A stretch of 64,000 bases of DNA from Megachile rotundata (GCF_050947335.1 NC_134989.1:2721501-2785500); one strand, 5' to 3'. Counted from the stretch's first letter, positions 11,086 to 24,689 are shown. Program-made: numbers and translations. Notes: generated by a model from the sequence alone, not told the origin.

Positions 11086-12159
11086 CGGACAGGGACAGCA
11101 TAAAAAAGGTCGCACTTAGAAAATACATCAATTATTTACGAAAAAGATGAGAAAATGCTTTCAAACAAATTAAATAATTAAATTAGACCTGAAAATATTT
11201 TAAAAACATTTAATTGTTTTTTGTATACATGGAGAAGCTTTCAAAATGCACATTAAATAATTCACTGCTACTCGTCGTAATCCAAAACGCGCATCTTCTT
11301 GTGATGAATTGGTTCAAAATCGCTTTCGTCACTTGAAGATACGATTTCAATTTATTTTTCAATTTATTTTTTAGCACCATAAAGTCAGTGATCAGTTTTT
11401 GTGACGACAGTCGATTGGTCAGTTGCTTGTAAACGTCACGATAGCGAGACATGTATGATCTTAGCTCTTTTTGGAATTTCAAGCTTCTTTCGGCATTAGT
11501 GTCTATTTTAAGAAAATGCGTTTCCAATTTTTTAGAAATCTGGATCCCTGCATATATTTTATCTGCTGTAATAGATTCCGGTTCTTCTTGTCCGTATTCA
11601 TAATCTATCAAATTATTGATAATGTCACTATCATTGACAGTTTCGTCCTCAATCATTTCGTCCAGATCGTTTTCGCCGAAAGTATCAAAACCTTCTCCGC
11701 TGATGTAATGTGCGAGCTCAGTAATTTCTGATAATAACGTGGACGCGTTTTCAGTTGCATTTCGATTAATGACACATTCAGGCCAGATCGCTTTCCAGCA
11801 CGAATTTAATGTGTGCTGTTTTATTTGACCAATTGCTGCAGTAGTGTGATTTGTGCAGTCTAAAATTGAGAACTTTTTCTAAACTTCAGTCAGGCTTAAT
11901 TCTTCGTCCTCTAGTTTTTTTAGAATGTATCGAAAAGTTAATTTGACATAGTGTTTCTTAAAATTTGCGATTATGTCCTGATCCAGTGGTTGAATAAGGC
12001 TAGTCGTGTTTAGTGGTAAAAACACTATTTGTACATTAGGATGTTCTAAACAAGGATGGCCGAGGGCATTATCAACAATTAGCAACACTTTAAAAGGAAG
12101 ACCCATTTCTGCCATGTATTTTTCAACTTCTGGTACAAAACAATCGTTAAACCATGTTG

Positions 12160-12931
12160 TGCTGACTCGCGCACGTTTATTCAACAGAAATTAATCCGTT
12201 GAATAATAATTGAATATGAGTCCGAACGGTTGACTCGAAGACGTCCTAAACGGTGGACTCGTGAAATTGATAAGTCCGTCGCGAATGACTCGTGAAATTT
12301 CTAAGTCCGTAATCGAATGACTCGTAAAATTTCTAAGTCCGACTTAGGTGACTTTACTTGAGATTCGTTTAAGTCCGACACGGTTGACTTATTTTCTTGT
12401 TCTTTTTAGTCCGACTCGGATGACTAATGTTGGAATTCTGACGAGACGTTCCGTCGTTACTTTCTCGAAACGTCAGAAGTGCAAGGAGGCATGCTGATTG
12501 GTTCTCATTAGAAACGTTGATTTTCCAATCAACATGCCTCTTGACTTGGGCCCACCCTCTCTTGTGCCCTGAGCGCGCCTTTTTTGGAAGAGGGTGGGAA
12601 AAGATACCGATGAGTACGGGAGGATCTCGAAGGCCGGCAACGCCGGGGTTTTTCCCTCCAGGTGACACGCACGTTGTCCTAAAAAGTACCGCTAGGACGG
12701 AACCGAGGCCCATCCTCGGTGACCCTTCGGGAAAAACCCTGTTTATGACGGAGTAGTTATTGAAGACTAAATGAAACTTAGAAATTCTAAAGGCATTGTT
12801 CGAAAAAATGTAAAACTAAATTGCCGTCGATGGCTAAAAATCTGTCTTTCAAAAATAACTGTTACCCGGACCCATCATAAACTACCTACGAAATCCTCGC
12901 GTATTGTGTTCCGTAGCACGTTCGGAACACA
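12160..12931 (-). mobile_element. Solo LTR, 772 bp, in the Tigger transposase
   Basis: On the minus strand it starts TGTGTTCCG and ends GTCAGCA (TG...CA). It is flanked by 5-bp duplications TGTTG (12155-12159 and 12932-12936, plus strand). AATAAA near its 3' end (plus TTTATT at 12176-12181) supports the minus orientation. The half at 12530-12740 is much more GC-rich than the surroundings. A 5-bp duplication would fit BEL/Pao or Gypsy; the family is not identified. Confidence 0.85.
12214..12425. repeat. Degenerate ~32-bp tandem repeat within the 772-bp LTR
   Basis: About seven imperfect units, each built on AAGTCCG ... GACTCGTGAAATTTCT (plus strand), run head to tail. This kind of array is common in LTR U3 regions and may hold repeated protein-binding sites. 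Confidence 0.8.
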
Positions 12932-14129
12932 TGTTGCAAAAACAGCTGATGTGACCCATGCTTTTTTATTGGCCATGAAATGTACTGGATATTCAGTTTT
13001 TATGCCTTTTAGAGCACGTGAGTGCAAAGCTTTATTTATAATAAGTGGTTTTAACATTTTTGCACCAGAGGCATTACTGCAAAGAAGAAGTGTAATTCGA
13101 TCCTTCGCCGCTTTAAAACAGCTTGCAGTTTTTTCGGATTTCGCAATGAATGTTCGGCTGGACATCTTTTTGCATAATAACCCAGTCTCATCTGCGTTAA
13201 ATACTTGATTTGGACAATATCCACCATCATCAATGATTTTTGCTAGTACTTGACGATAATTCATAGCAGCTGTTTCATCGGCGGATGCTGCCTCGCCTTG
13301 TATCTTCACATTGTGAAGTGCGTATCGTCGTAAAAATCTAGTAAACCAGCCATTGCTCATAGAAAATTTCACGTTTTCTAAACAGGATGACAAATTTGGT
13401 TCTAAATCCTTCAGCTGGTTGAAATACTGTCTAACTTTTTCTTGAATTAAATCTTTGTGAACGGGGATTCGTTTTTTAGTTAAATCTTTAATCCACAACA
13501 CGAGAGCTTTTTCCGTCTTTTCTACTACAATATTTCTCGAATATGATGTTTTTCTACTGCTGTCGTTTATTGCACTATTAACAGACTCACATATTTTACT
13601 CGCACGTTTATGTATAGCTCTAATCGTGGATTCACCTAATTGAAATTCGTTAGCAACAGCTGTGGATCCTTCACCATCTGCTAATCTATTTAATATTAGA
13701 ATTTTTGTTTCTAATGAAATTGTCTGTCCTTTTACTTTTTTTTTGCTACAATTATTCGTTTTAAGGGAATGCTTATGTCTAAAAGCAAAATAAAAATCAT
13801 AAAATCATAAAAACATAAATAGAAACAAAAGTAATAATTTATTTACCTTTAATCTCACTATAAAATGGATCCTTAATCACGTGAATCGTGGATAAAACTC
13901 CGAATACGAAGCATATACTGTTTGCGCGTCGAGCGAGAATATGTAATTAATGAATACGCACGCAACTGACTGTACGTTGTTAGGAGATTGTTTAAAACAA
14001 ATAAACAGAGCGTCGCGAAGTGCACTTGCATAGTTGTCAAGGAGTCCACGTAGTCAGGGTTCGCCCACAACATGTATATGTACACTGATAGGAAACATTA
14101 AACAGGCGCCAACGCCGCTAACAAGGAAA

Positions 14130-14290
14130 CATATCGAACCGCGACACACCGATTTTAATGAAACTTATGTGAAAGATAGTTCTCAAGAGAATATTTGACA
14201 CGTATTTTTTTTTATCGGCCATCGTTCATATTGAAGGGGTGAAAATAGCCCTCGAAGTTGGGGGTTGGCATCATATTTTTAGGAATATCT
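14130..14290 (+). repeat. Fragment of an unassigned repeat family (copy 1)
   Basis: Shares ACCGATTTTAATGAAACTT, GACACGTATTTTTTTTTATC and an AAGGGGTGAAA block with the minus strand of 60210-60345. It lies between the transposase and the right terminus of Tigger. Confidence 0.6.
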
Positions 14291-14935
14291 CCGGAATTAA
14301 AAAAGATAATTGGATTCTTTTTTTTGTAAATTGTTGGTCTTTAAATAGGAAATTTCTGTGCGTAAAAAAATTTCAATAAACTTTATTTGTTTAAATAATA
14401 TTTTGAAAATTTGTAATTTTTGTTTAAATTTTTGCACTAAATGTTGATCTATTTTTTTGCAACTTCGTGTACGTAAACTATGGATAAAAATAGAGGATAC
14501 GTGTTTTTGGAATTTTTGGTTTGTTGCAATGTTTATTAGATATATAATTTAAAATCACCTCCTGTGAAGAGGGGCAATCAGTATTTTTATTAAAAATATC
14601 ATTATTTTTACAATCTTTTACATTATTTTAGCGATTTTATACCTCTTCATATGCCGTTAATTGATTTTTGAATAATTATTGTAAGCCTCGCAGGTATGAG
14701 CGTGACGCGGTTATGATCAACGCCGTAAGGAACATAGGCTTTTATGGCCAATAATGTTAAAAAATAATTTAATTTCATTCTATTTTCTTAGTTTCTTAAA
14801 AAGTCCCAATGTTTTCAAAAGTTCTAAATATTTTATTTAGATTGACGACTTTACGCCTGTAAAGGTATAAAAGCAGAAGTGGAAGTAGAAATAAAAGCAA
14901 AAAAAATCGCACGAAACAAATCGCACAAAAAAGTA

Positions 14936-14960
14936 CCGCACAAAAAGAGGTTTTACTGTA
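14936..14960. repeat. Tigger right terminal inverted repeat
   Basis: 25 bp, perfect inverse of 11061-11085. Confidence 0.95.
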
Positions 14961-17900
14961 AATAGCACATTAAAGTCTGCACAGTGCGATCTGGCGCGAA
15001 AATATAAAATACATATATTCCTTTGTTAGAACAGGATTGTTTGGCAGACGATATTTCTTATACGCATTAAACTGTGCACAACATTTATCGACATAAATGT
15101 CCAAGAGATATCTTGTTGCCAAAATACATATCTTGTAAAAACTGTAGTCGCGACAGCTATAAATGAATATAACGAACGATGTATAGAAGTAACAGCGTAT
15201 TCTTTCAAAGACACTGCAATAAAAACCAGTGACAGGTCGTTAAAAATTAGTCAAAAGGGAGATATGAAAGAAATGTGTCGATATGATGGAAAGATAAAAT
15301 CACGATATAAAGATTTTATTCGAAGTACAATTTATAGCACAAGTAGATTCACTTATACGCGTGTGACTCTGTGTGGCATGAAACATAGTGAGCAAATATG
15401 AATTTCGCAAACATTGTAGTAACAGATAAAAATGAAGCTGTGACTCTTTAGTTTGAAATATTTAAAAAGATAGGAATACGAATTATCCAATACAATTATT
15501 CTTTCACAAGAATTGTTTCAAAGAAGTACAAAAATTGATTACAAACTTAATTCTTAAATAATTGAATTCTACATCAAAAGCAATATAAGGCTATACATTT
15601 TCTAAATGCTTGATAAAAAAAAATTAGTAACTGATATTGCTATTTAATGTTATTAACGTATGTGTTTGATTTAGGAGAAACCTAAGGTACCTGTACATTG
15701 CCAAACACTATTACATATAAGATAAAAAAGTGTTTAATAATTTGAAAACATTCAAGCTTCTCAAAAGAGGAAGAGGGGATTTCACTTTTTTAAAAATTAT
15801 ATTCTTCAACACTAAATAACAGTACTGATGGAATAACGAAATATTTGTATAAGAGATAAAGACTTGTTCCTGGTAGCAAGAAGACACAATTTCTCAAATA
15901 AGATACCTGGAATAATCATAAGTTATTGTTGGAAATCGGTCGAAATGACGGCGAATATACAATTTAAATAGAGCGCCAGGTTCTTTTGTTTTTCTAGATT
16001 ACTAGCTTTCTTTTACCGTGTTTATGTTACCTATTGTGTTCGCCTGCGGTCAATACGAAGAGTGTTATGAAGTAAAGAGCATGTGTTTTTCTTTTTATTA
16101 TATAATTTTTATTTCTATATTATCATTTTTCATTATTTAATAAAGTGAGTGTTGGCCAACCATATTACACATGTTTTATTTAGTGTGTCCATAAATAAAA
16201 ATCACAACAGTTATTATCACCTGCAGAGAATATTCTATGTATACTGCAACGTACAATTCTCTATGTCTATTAGGCAGAAAGTATAAAATTCTAAGGAAGA
16301 GTGCAGACAAAAGTAACGACATGATAAAAGTAACACGACTTTTCTGCACATTCGCAAACATTTTGAGGCAATTTTTCAGCATTACATGTGCATAATATCT
16401 GCTTTATTCCATTGATTGACACTAAGCCATAACGTCAATCGCATAGAGTGGTCAAATTGAATTGGTAATTCAGATCAGTCGATTTTTCTACCATTTTAAT
16501 GTCCTTGTTTATATTCATAATGATAGTATTCATATTAAACCAGTCACTTGTTAGAACGTTTTTAGATAGTATTTGTATAATTTCATACACCTGATTTCTA
16601 TAAATCACATATAAATTTATAGGTTATGACTTATATTTTGGAAAACGTAGTTGGGGTGATAATAACATGTCACAGCGGAGACAAGAAAACTGTAAAAAGT
16701 GTACCAAGCATCTTATGTATATGCCATAACTGTAATTGGAATAGATAAATATACGATATATACAATATCAAAAAAATATCCGAAGGTAGTTATATATTCT
16801 ATATTTTGTTATTTAATATACAGATATTGTATTTATCGTTACATAAAATATGTTTATTTAAACGTTTCTTTTTATTGTTTCTCAAAATAAAAATCTGTTC
16901 TATGTTAGAATGAGTACTTTTACTTAACCCTCTACAAAAGGATTAATGTTACTTTCGTCTTGTTGGATCAGGAAAGTAACAAGGACATTACCTAACCTAA
17001 CTATTGGAAAATTATAGCTCTTTAACTACTAGTCACGGAAAAGCTAAATTTGGGACAAATCATAGACCGATAAACATATTTTCTTATAGCATAACATTGG
17101 TTTCTACACTTTTAAAAGGTTACTGATAAATAAACGAAATGTAAAAAATGTTACTTTTATCACCGCCCTCACCTACTCTACATGTTACACATACATGTAA
17201 TATGCTTTCTTTGAACAAAAAAAGCAAGAAAGCAAGATGTGCCAACAGTTGTTTAAATTACTGTAAAGACCTCCAGAAGCAGCCTAAACGTTATGTAAAA
17301 ATTTTTAGATATCTTCTGTAGTTTGTAAGTTAAAAGTACATAAGCGAAATGATCAGACGAGAAAGAACTGTTTTTTTCTTAAAGTATTACCGATCAAATG
17401 TAACAGTTTTCATAAAGTAATATAAAAAAAATACATAACATAACATCAAAATTGATGTATATCACTTATTAAGGATACTTTATGAAAAAGCACTTGTGAC
17501 ATTTATTTTTTAAATTATTTTGTCTGTTGTAAAAAGTATAAAGGATACGAATTATTAAATCAACAATGGATTAAATATATATTTTCTTAACTTTTCAGTG
17601 AATTTTGCGGTTGTTTTGTAAAGTATTATGGATTCAGACCATATCTTCGTTTCAAAAATAAGTTTGTATTAATTCTGAATAAAAATTGTATTGAATTATC
17701 GTAATTTTATTATATTCAAATTCCTAATTTCAGTTTATTTTAATTTTAAGTTTAACATACTTTCTCAACAACACAGTAGAAATACAGATGGGACTAAAAT
17801 ATATTTCATAATTGTAAAAATGTTAATCTTCGATATTTTGAATAAAATGTGATCTCGTTCAGTGAAATTTCAATAAAGAAGTTTTTATTCCACTTGCAAT

Positions 17901-19362
17901 TCTAATATACTTCTGATGTAACGTAATAAACGCATTTTAATGATCTGCAATATTATGTAAATATTTAATTTATCTATTCAGAAATACAGCTTGAAAACTA
18001 CAAGTCTTTACAAGAATTTATAAGAATTCGCGACAAGCCCACTATTTCACCCAAAAACGGTAGGTTATCGAATAAAATGCAAAACATTTTATAGCATAGA
18101 AAACAATAATTTATTTAGCGGAAATATAAACGTACAGTATACTGCGAAAAAACATCTCTTTCGAAATGAACATAAAACGTCAACTATCTTTCAACAGCAA
18201 ATGACTCTATCGCGTGTGATTATTCTTGCTTACATTTTTCATCTCACACAATACTATCATTTTGTAAACCTTATAAAATAGGAGTAAGATTAAGAATGTT
18301 AATTGCTCTCAACTTTAGTTCGCCATTCTCTTCTTCCCTAAGAAAAATTAATTCATTTTCAAGCGCCGGATAAATGTACAATGGATTCTTTTCAAAAACT
18401 GTATCTCTTCGTTCTTCTATTTTTTTTTTCATTTTACAAGTTTAAATCTTGTACTAATTTTGAATATTTAATGTTTATCCCACTTTTGGCTATTGAAAGC
18501 TGGATATTTCTATAAAATTAAGTAATCAACTAAATTCGAATCTTCCACATTTGGTTTGCAAAACAATTTATTGTAAGTCGAGAAATAAAAACTATTAAGC
18601 ACCATTTTAATAAGTAAGATTTTGCTACAGTTTTTGCGGTAGATTTCGGATAAATAAGCAAAATACATAGGTAAAGATCACGAATTTAGCTGTCAATCTA
18701 ATTAAACATCAAAAATTTGTTTAACACATTAAATACTGCACTACAGCCCGAAAACAGCTATGTATAATTGTTTCATTTTCAAATTTATGTTACCCTATTT
18801 AAATTTCAGTACCAAACACAATTAATATAATGTTAATGCAATACTATTATCTTGTAGAAATCAACGGTAATATTAAGAAAGTGATACGTGAACAATTTTT
18901 TATCGTAAGCATGTATTTAATCGACTTATTAATCACTAAACCATAATTCATGTTACTAAATACAATATTCACATTGATAAACATTATTGATATAATGGAA
19001 CGTGAATTCAAGGTATTTCCCCTAAATTGTTGAAAAACCTAGAATTTCATACACAATTAATAAAAGCCTCTTCGATACTATACTAATTATTACATTACTT
19101 ATATTTATACGCGAATCGTTTAATAAACGATTCATATTGGGCAATATAAATTTGCGAACATCGGTACTGTCAGATTAAACTCAAAATAAATATTTCTAAA
19201 AATTAAAATATTCTAAAAACAAACAATAGAAACTAAAATTAATAAAATAAATAATTACACGTGCAACGAACATTTTAAATAAACATATCAAATTAATATG
19301 TTGATTATTCACAATAAAAATGGCTATATGTAGTAGAGGAAACTTTAATAAAAGTTATTAAT
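14961..19362. other. AT-rich noncoding stretch
   Basis: About 4.4 kb of AT-rich sequence with homopolymer runs. The short ORFs (up to 68 residues) lack recognisable domains or codon structure. No gene or element assigned. Confidence 0.5.
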
Positions 19363-20589
19363 AAAATAATTTTCAGAAAAAAAATACACCGACTTCGAAG
19401 TGCACTAAAAAGTATAAAATAATTTCTATTTCCTAATGAAGTAATTTCTATTTCATTGAATCATACAATTACGTCACAGATATGAATGAAACCTATTTAC
19501 TCGTTAGGTAGTATATTAAATACATTTCAACCTTTTCGAAGGCGGCGCAAAATTAAAAATACCTCAGTAAACGTTGCTGCCAATAACCAGTTGATTGTGG
19601 TATGGCGTATTGGAAATTAATAAATCCTGAGAAGAATACGAACCATTATAGATATATCTGGTAATATACGTAAATGTAACGACTGCATCTTCATTTCGCA
19701 ACGTTTCTGATATAAATGAAATTGAATTGACTTCGTTCGCATGTGGAAGCCATGGATCTAAGAACCTATAAACGGAGCCCACGACGCGGGAATTACCAAA
19801 TTTGCGGCAGATGGGCTTTATCTTTATAGTATATGCGGCGATCGAGTCTTTCCGTCGCATACTCTATGAATTTAGCCCTTTGCGCACTACCGCCGCATAT
19901 ATGCGTTCTGCATAAATCATCAAATTGGCCGAAGAACTCATATACGCGTTTGGCGAAAACAGTTGATTGAGCCGAGAAACGCATATATGTGTCCCACGTA
20001 AATGCGTGGCTATGGCCGAGAAACTTAACTATGCGTTCCGCGAAAACAACTGATAGAGCCGAGAAACGCGTACATGTGTGCATGCACATAAATCCGTGCA
20101 TGTACATACAATATGTTCAGAATTTGACTTGGAATGCTGTGAACGAGACCCGCGATTAAGCAGAAATATGCGCTGGCAATTTTTAATGACCATCGCGGCA
20201 GGAGTTCGGCCCCACGGTACGGTTCACTTCGAACCGTCCCGTCCGCAAAGGGCTAGATAGACATTAGTTACATTCTATACGCACTAACACCTACTTCGCG
20301 GCGTGCTGTCGAGTTATATGTATAGAAAAAGAAATAGCTATACAAGTATTGCCTATGTTCGGCTGTCCAAAGGTTGACATGTTCAAGAAAATCTTTTATT
20401 TTTGCGCCGCCTCCGAAAAGGTTGAAATGTATTTAATATACTACCTAACGAATAAATAGGTTTAATTCATATCTGTAACGTAATTGTATGATTCAAAACA
20501 ATAGAAATTACTTCATTAGGAAATAGAAATTATTTTATACTTTTTAGTGCATTTCGAAGTCGGTGTATTTTTTTTCTGAAAATTATTTT
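19363..20589. mobile_element. 1.2-kb element with ~190-bp terminal inverted repeats (copy A)
   Basis: The ends are AAAATAATTTTCAG...CTGAAAATTATTTT. Inverted arms run about 19363-19554 and 20399-20589 and include ACACCGACTTCGAAGT and GGCGGCGCAAAATT phrases. The core holds an ORF on the minus strand (19564-19860) and a short tandem duplication (about 19920-20075). A near-identical element is at 43648-44781. No transposase is visible, so it is probably a non-autonomous DNA transposon of unknown family. Confidence 0.8.
19564..19860 (-). CDS. ORF carried by the 190-bp-arm element, copy A (98 aa, unknown)
   Basis: A 98-residue ORF starting MRRKDSIAAYTIK and ending NQLVIGSNVY. It has no transposase motifs and I do not recognise a domain. 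Hydrophobic and aromatic residues alternate (VTFTYITRYIYNGSY), suggesting beta strands, perhaps an exon captured from a host or viral gene. Copy B at 43849-44139 encodes the same protein except for a two-codon deletion and a few substitutions near the N-terminus. The C-terminal 77 residues are identical. Whether it is translated is unknown. Confidence 0.35.
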   Translation of the reverse strand: MRRKDSIAAYTIKIKPICRKFGNSRVVGSVYRFLDPWLPHANEVNSISFISETLRNEDAVVTFTYITRYIYNGSYSSQDLLISNTPYHNQLVIGSNVY

Positions 20590-20789
20590 TGCAGTAACAA
20601 CACTTTGCAATTAAGAAATGAAAAATTTTTTGATAATGGTACCAATGGGAAGTCAGAACCTACGAGATGCAAAAGGTTTCGTTCCGATCGGTCTATCCAG
20701 CTAGGCGTAATCGGCGGGCACACATAGGGGGGGGGGGGGGGAAATATACTGATCGAATTGAGTAACCTCCTCCTTTTTCGAAGTCGGTT
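20590..20789 (-). repeat. Flanking repeat starting AACCGACTTCGAAAAAGG (copy A)
   Basis: Read on the minus strand it begins AACCGACTTCGAAAAAGG at 20789 and runs into the 190-bp-arm element. It is homologous to 43027-43250. It includes a run of 15 C (15 G on plus) where copy B has T-rich sequence. The AACCGACTTC... phrase is, from memory, a widespread insect repeat end; I cannot name the family. Confidence 0.7.
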
Positions 20790-23384
20790 AAAAAATGCAA
20801 TCATTTAATCTTGTAATTTAATGTTACTATCTTTTACATTGCATTTTCAATGGCGTTGAGCGCCAAAGAAGTAATCAGTGATCGATATTTCTAATTATTT
20901 ATAACTAAATAATTAAACAAGCACAATAAAAAAGTGTTTCAAAATAAACTATTTTCATTACTATTATTAATGATTGAAAGTGAACTGTTCTTAGTTCGAA
21001 TAATTACAGGTAAATATAATATGCCTTAAAAGTGTTTATTTTCGCTGCAGTAAAGAACCTGATAAACATTTTCAAACTTTGTCTTTTTTGAATGTCTTTT
21101 TTTTCGTGAATAGTTATTATATTGCATATAGTGATTTATTTTCAATGGTAATCAACATATAGTCTGTAATGGTATTCCAAATGAACAGTATCATATTACT
21201 AAAACTAACATTTTTATAAGCATAAGCATTTTAAAAACATAAAATTTTTATAAGCATTAAAAATTCAAAAATTATTTCTACTCGTATATAATATTTGGAA
21301 CTCCAAACACCAAGAGACTGTACTTAAACGAAAAGAATTCATTGTACCGCGACTTATTGCTTGCTGCACCTGTGTTTCGAAGTGTTAACTCGTCGAAACA
21401 CGATACACTTTGAGAACGACAAACTTTACGCTACCTATCTGCATACGTAAAAGAAAATTAATTGCACTGCGTTTTACAAAACCATTATCGTATAATAATA
21501 CTCACATTCATCTTGTACAAGTACATATACATATATGTTTGTCTATAAATATGTGCAACAGTCGCTTCCATTTGTGTTCGAACGAAACGAATAAAAGAAG
21601 TCAGAGTAAAAGAAGTTATTAACCATTGGTTTGCATTGTAAATGACTGTATTTGTAAATGATACTTTGACCTTAATTTTTCTGCTCGAGTTCCATTCTTA
21701 AAATTTTTCAACAAGGCCTTGATAGTTACTTAAAACATTTTTAGATTCTAACTCCCGAATGGTTAGGTTGGTATACCCAAATGGTATATGATGCAATAAA
21801 GAAAAAATTAATATTTAAAATATTAGCATAGAAATAACACATATTCCAATTTCATGTATTTATACATAAAATATCTATGTGTACGAAATATATGATGACA
21901 TAATTCATATAAATCAACTTCACGTATTTACATTTCAAACAATACCATCTGCTATCGATACAGACATTGAAAATTTTCCCTTACCTCAAGATGTTATTCT
22001 TTCTTGTGCAACCCATATTTACATTTCTTCTACCGTAAATGAAATCCAAGCAGAAAATAATCGAAATTCATATACAAACATGTTCGAACGATTGAACTGT
22101 TTCAAAGAAATGAGACATCGATTGATTGCTTTTTTTATCTGTGTTCCATTATACACCCACCTCTCGCACGAATACGAATGGATTCGACTGAGCATGCATG
22201 AAAGGGTGAAAGTCTCAAGCAGTGTAAATCACCTAATTAATATTTAAAAAAATAAAAAACTCTTCCTATATAAAATAACATGGTCGAAAATAACCTCAAT
22301 ACATTAAAAATGAAGTATCACATTCGTGTATAAATTTATTTTTCCCTTTTATTTTTATCTGATGTGGCCACAGTCATTTAATTCTCGTTAGAAAATATTT
22401 TATTACAGATTTTTGAAACTTAAAGATTAAACTGTATAAAAAAGTTATGTTAAATAATGGTTAAACAATGAATTCCTTACTGTACTTTAACAGTAACTGT
22501 ACTGTAACTATATATTCGCAGTGTAAATATCATAAATTGTATTCGAATTTTTGGTATGTTTCAATTTGAAGTCCAATTGCACAGTCAAACATGACTACAC
22601 AAAAAATAGACATAACATTTAATTTTCTTTATTTATTTTTCGTTTCAATATCGCAGAGGTCAATAGTTCGTATCAAACACTGTGGGGATCATAATTTTTT
22701 GGCACAAAAAACCTCAAGTCATTTTTCCCAAAAAGCTATCTATTCTTGCAACAAACCGGTGATATATTTTACATACAAGTGTTGCTATCTGATGGCCACC
22801 ACTTGCTTTACTTCTTCGTGTTTTATACGTGTGCAAACAGAAGATTCTACAATTCGAATTCTTTCTAGGTTTTCGTCGGATTCTTTCAGAATTGCCTGGA
22901 AACGGAAAGTAAATGGAGAGGAATTCCACTATCTACGTTCAGTTCTTTGCAATTTGGTTTTCTCTACGCTTATGTTAGATTCCTTCTTCTATTCATATCC
23001 TTAACCACAAAAAGTATTCATTATACCCATGTATTCATTGCTGAGCGCAATGACCTCCTTTAGCACTTCGACTGCCATGTCAGCGACATTTAAATTTCCA
23101 TATAGATCTAACATATATATTATTAAGAACTTGTTCACTTACCTAACTGAAAATACTCGAAATAACTATTCAAAACTATTGAAAATGAATATAACAAGAT
23201 ATTCTAAAAATATTTCGTAACATTTGTTAAAAATAAAAATATTTCTTAATACAATTTTCAACTGCTTCGATGTAACAGTTAACGTGTTATAGCAGAAAGC
23301 GATATAACGTACAAAGAATCCACCACTTATTCCAATAAGTTTGTCACAGACTGAGCTTCATAAATATTTGTCAAATAAATGAGA

Positions 23385-23535
23385 TAAATTTTTAAATTTT
23401 GGAATTTAGTTTTATAAATCATTGCTTTATTGGATTTCCGAAGTTACAAATTTTCAAATTTTCAAATTTAAAATTTGTATGCTTTTGAATTTAAAGAGTT
23501 TTAAATTTTTGAATTTACAAATCTTCAAATTTACG
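23385..23535. repeat. Degenerate TTTCAAATTT-type repeat block 1
   Basis: Successive 8-12-bp variants of TTTCAAATTT and AATTTTGGAATTT. Similar blocks are at 24690, 31580, 48205 and 58170. Confidence 0.6.
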
Positions 23536-24689
23536 TATTTGACCTCTCACAATTGATAAGTGATACAATGCTTTTCACATTAACCATAATTTATACGGCA
23601 TATTTTCTTATCTGCCAAGCAACGAAATTTTCCGACTTACAATTAGATTTACAGGCAAGTGATGCACCGATCTTTTCCTATATCACGAACGTTCTTGAAA
23701 TAAAAGCTTACCATGTTCAGTACAAGCAAATATACGAATTACTTTAATGTTTCTTTCAGTAGATAAAAGTTTACGGATTATGTCTACGCATGCAAGTCAA
23801 TATGTTAAAATATTTAACTTACACAAGTATAACTTTCACCCTCTCATATAATAATAGTATTATTAAGTCTTAAAAAGCATTGCATTTACGTTTTTCTAGT
23901 ATATCAATTGCTCACTTCATTACCATTAATCGCGTTCTACATTGTATAAAGTAATGCACTCATTCGAACGATAAATTATTATACTTAAAAGAAGTTAACA
24001 GAGAGACGAATTAAAATGTTTGCATCAATCGCGTTGCGTTAAATATCATTCGATCAAAGAATTGCACGTTTACGAACGAAAATTCTCACTTATGTGTGTG
24101 TATTATCTTTCGTGCGTGTCGATGTGTTCTTTATAAAAAATACTGTCATTTCGATGCATGTACACGTGTCATTTATCAATATTTCCTGTTTACATATTTT
24201 ATAACAATGTACTATACACATCGTTGAATATTAAATAACTGATTTAAGAATGGAAAGTATCTGACATGATTTGATAATATAAAAGCACTACAAATTCGAT
24301 TTGAACATTGTCAGGTTCAAATTTAACATTGAAAATTTCTATATTAAGTTTTCGCTAATATTTTTTATATAAAGTTATTTGCTTTCAGTTAGCATAAATA
24401 ATGAGTTAAGCTTAAATCTGTGTATTATAGGAACCCACACCCCGGTAGGTTACACATATCCACAGTTACACCTATTCGTCATTGACTTCATTTACATAAC
24501 TTTTTTTTGTTCCATTATGTGTAATCTGACGCTTTATAAATGCATATGAAATAAATAATAAAGTTACATCAAAATAAAATAATGAATTATCTAATATTTT
24601 ACGTACATAGAGCAAGCATTATAAGTATTCATAAGACGAAAATGATTTAGCACTCGTTAATTTTTGGTTAGCAAATTTTCAAGTTAAGT

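Larger units (their letters stand above)
11210..13804 (-). pseudogene. Tigger transposase (CENP-B-like HTH plus DDE_1), disrupted
   Basis: The minus frame is open from 13804. It encodes a CENP-B/psq-type helix-turn-helix (SLKTNNCSKKK ... ETKILILNRLADGEGSTAVA), a second DNA-binding region (RQYFNQL ... SNGWFTRFLRRY), and the DDE_1 catalytic domain with FNADETGL, LLIVDNALGHP and the PLDQ motif. A solo LTR (12160-12931) splits the catalytic core between AWVTSAVFAT and WFNDCFVPEV. Removing it with one 5-bp duplication deletes 777 bp and keeps the frame. The only other lesion I found is a TAG at 11879-11881, after which the same frame continues to 11210. No ATG occurs in frame before the upstream stop, so the true start may lie in a separate exon. 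Not functional. Confidence 0.9.
11061..14960 (-). mobile_element. Tigger/pogo-type DNA transposon (Tc1/mariner superfamily)
   Basis: Perfect 25-bp inverted termini lie at 11061-11085 (starting TACAGTAAAACCTC) and 14936-14960. Each includes a TA at the outer edge, as expected for TA target duplication. The transposase lies on the minus strand (11210-13804). A solo LTR (12160-12931) interrupts it, and a fragment of an unassigned repeat lies at 14130-14290. Perfect termini point to a relatively recent insertion despite the broken transposase. Confidence 0.93.

Noticed and set aside
12161..12949. GCTGA flanks as the target duplication of the LTR in Tigger
   Set aside because: They give non-TG/CA ends and shift the transposase frame. 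TGTTG flanks give TG...CA ends and an in-frame join.
21879..23004. ORFs of 122 and 137 codons on the plus strand
   Set aside because: Long for such AT-rich DNA, but without domains, splice context or recognisable composition. Not enough to call a gene.
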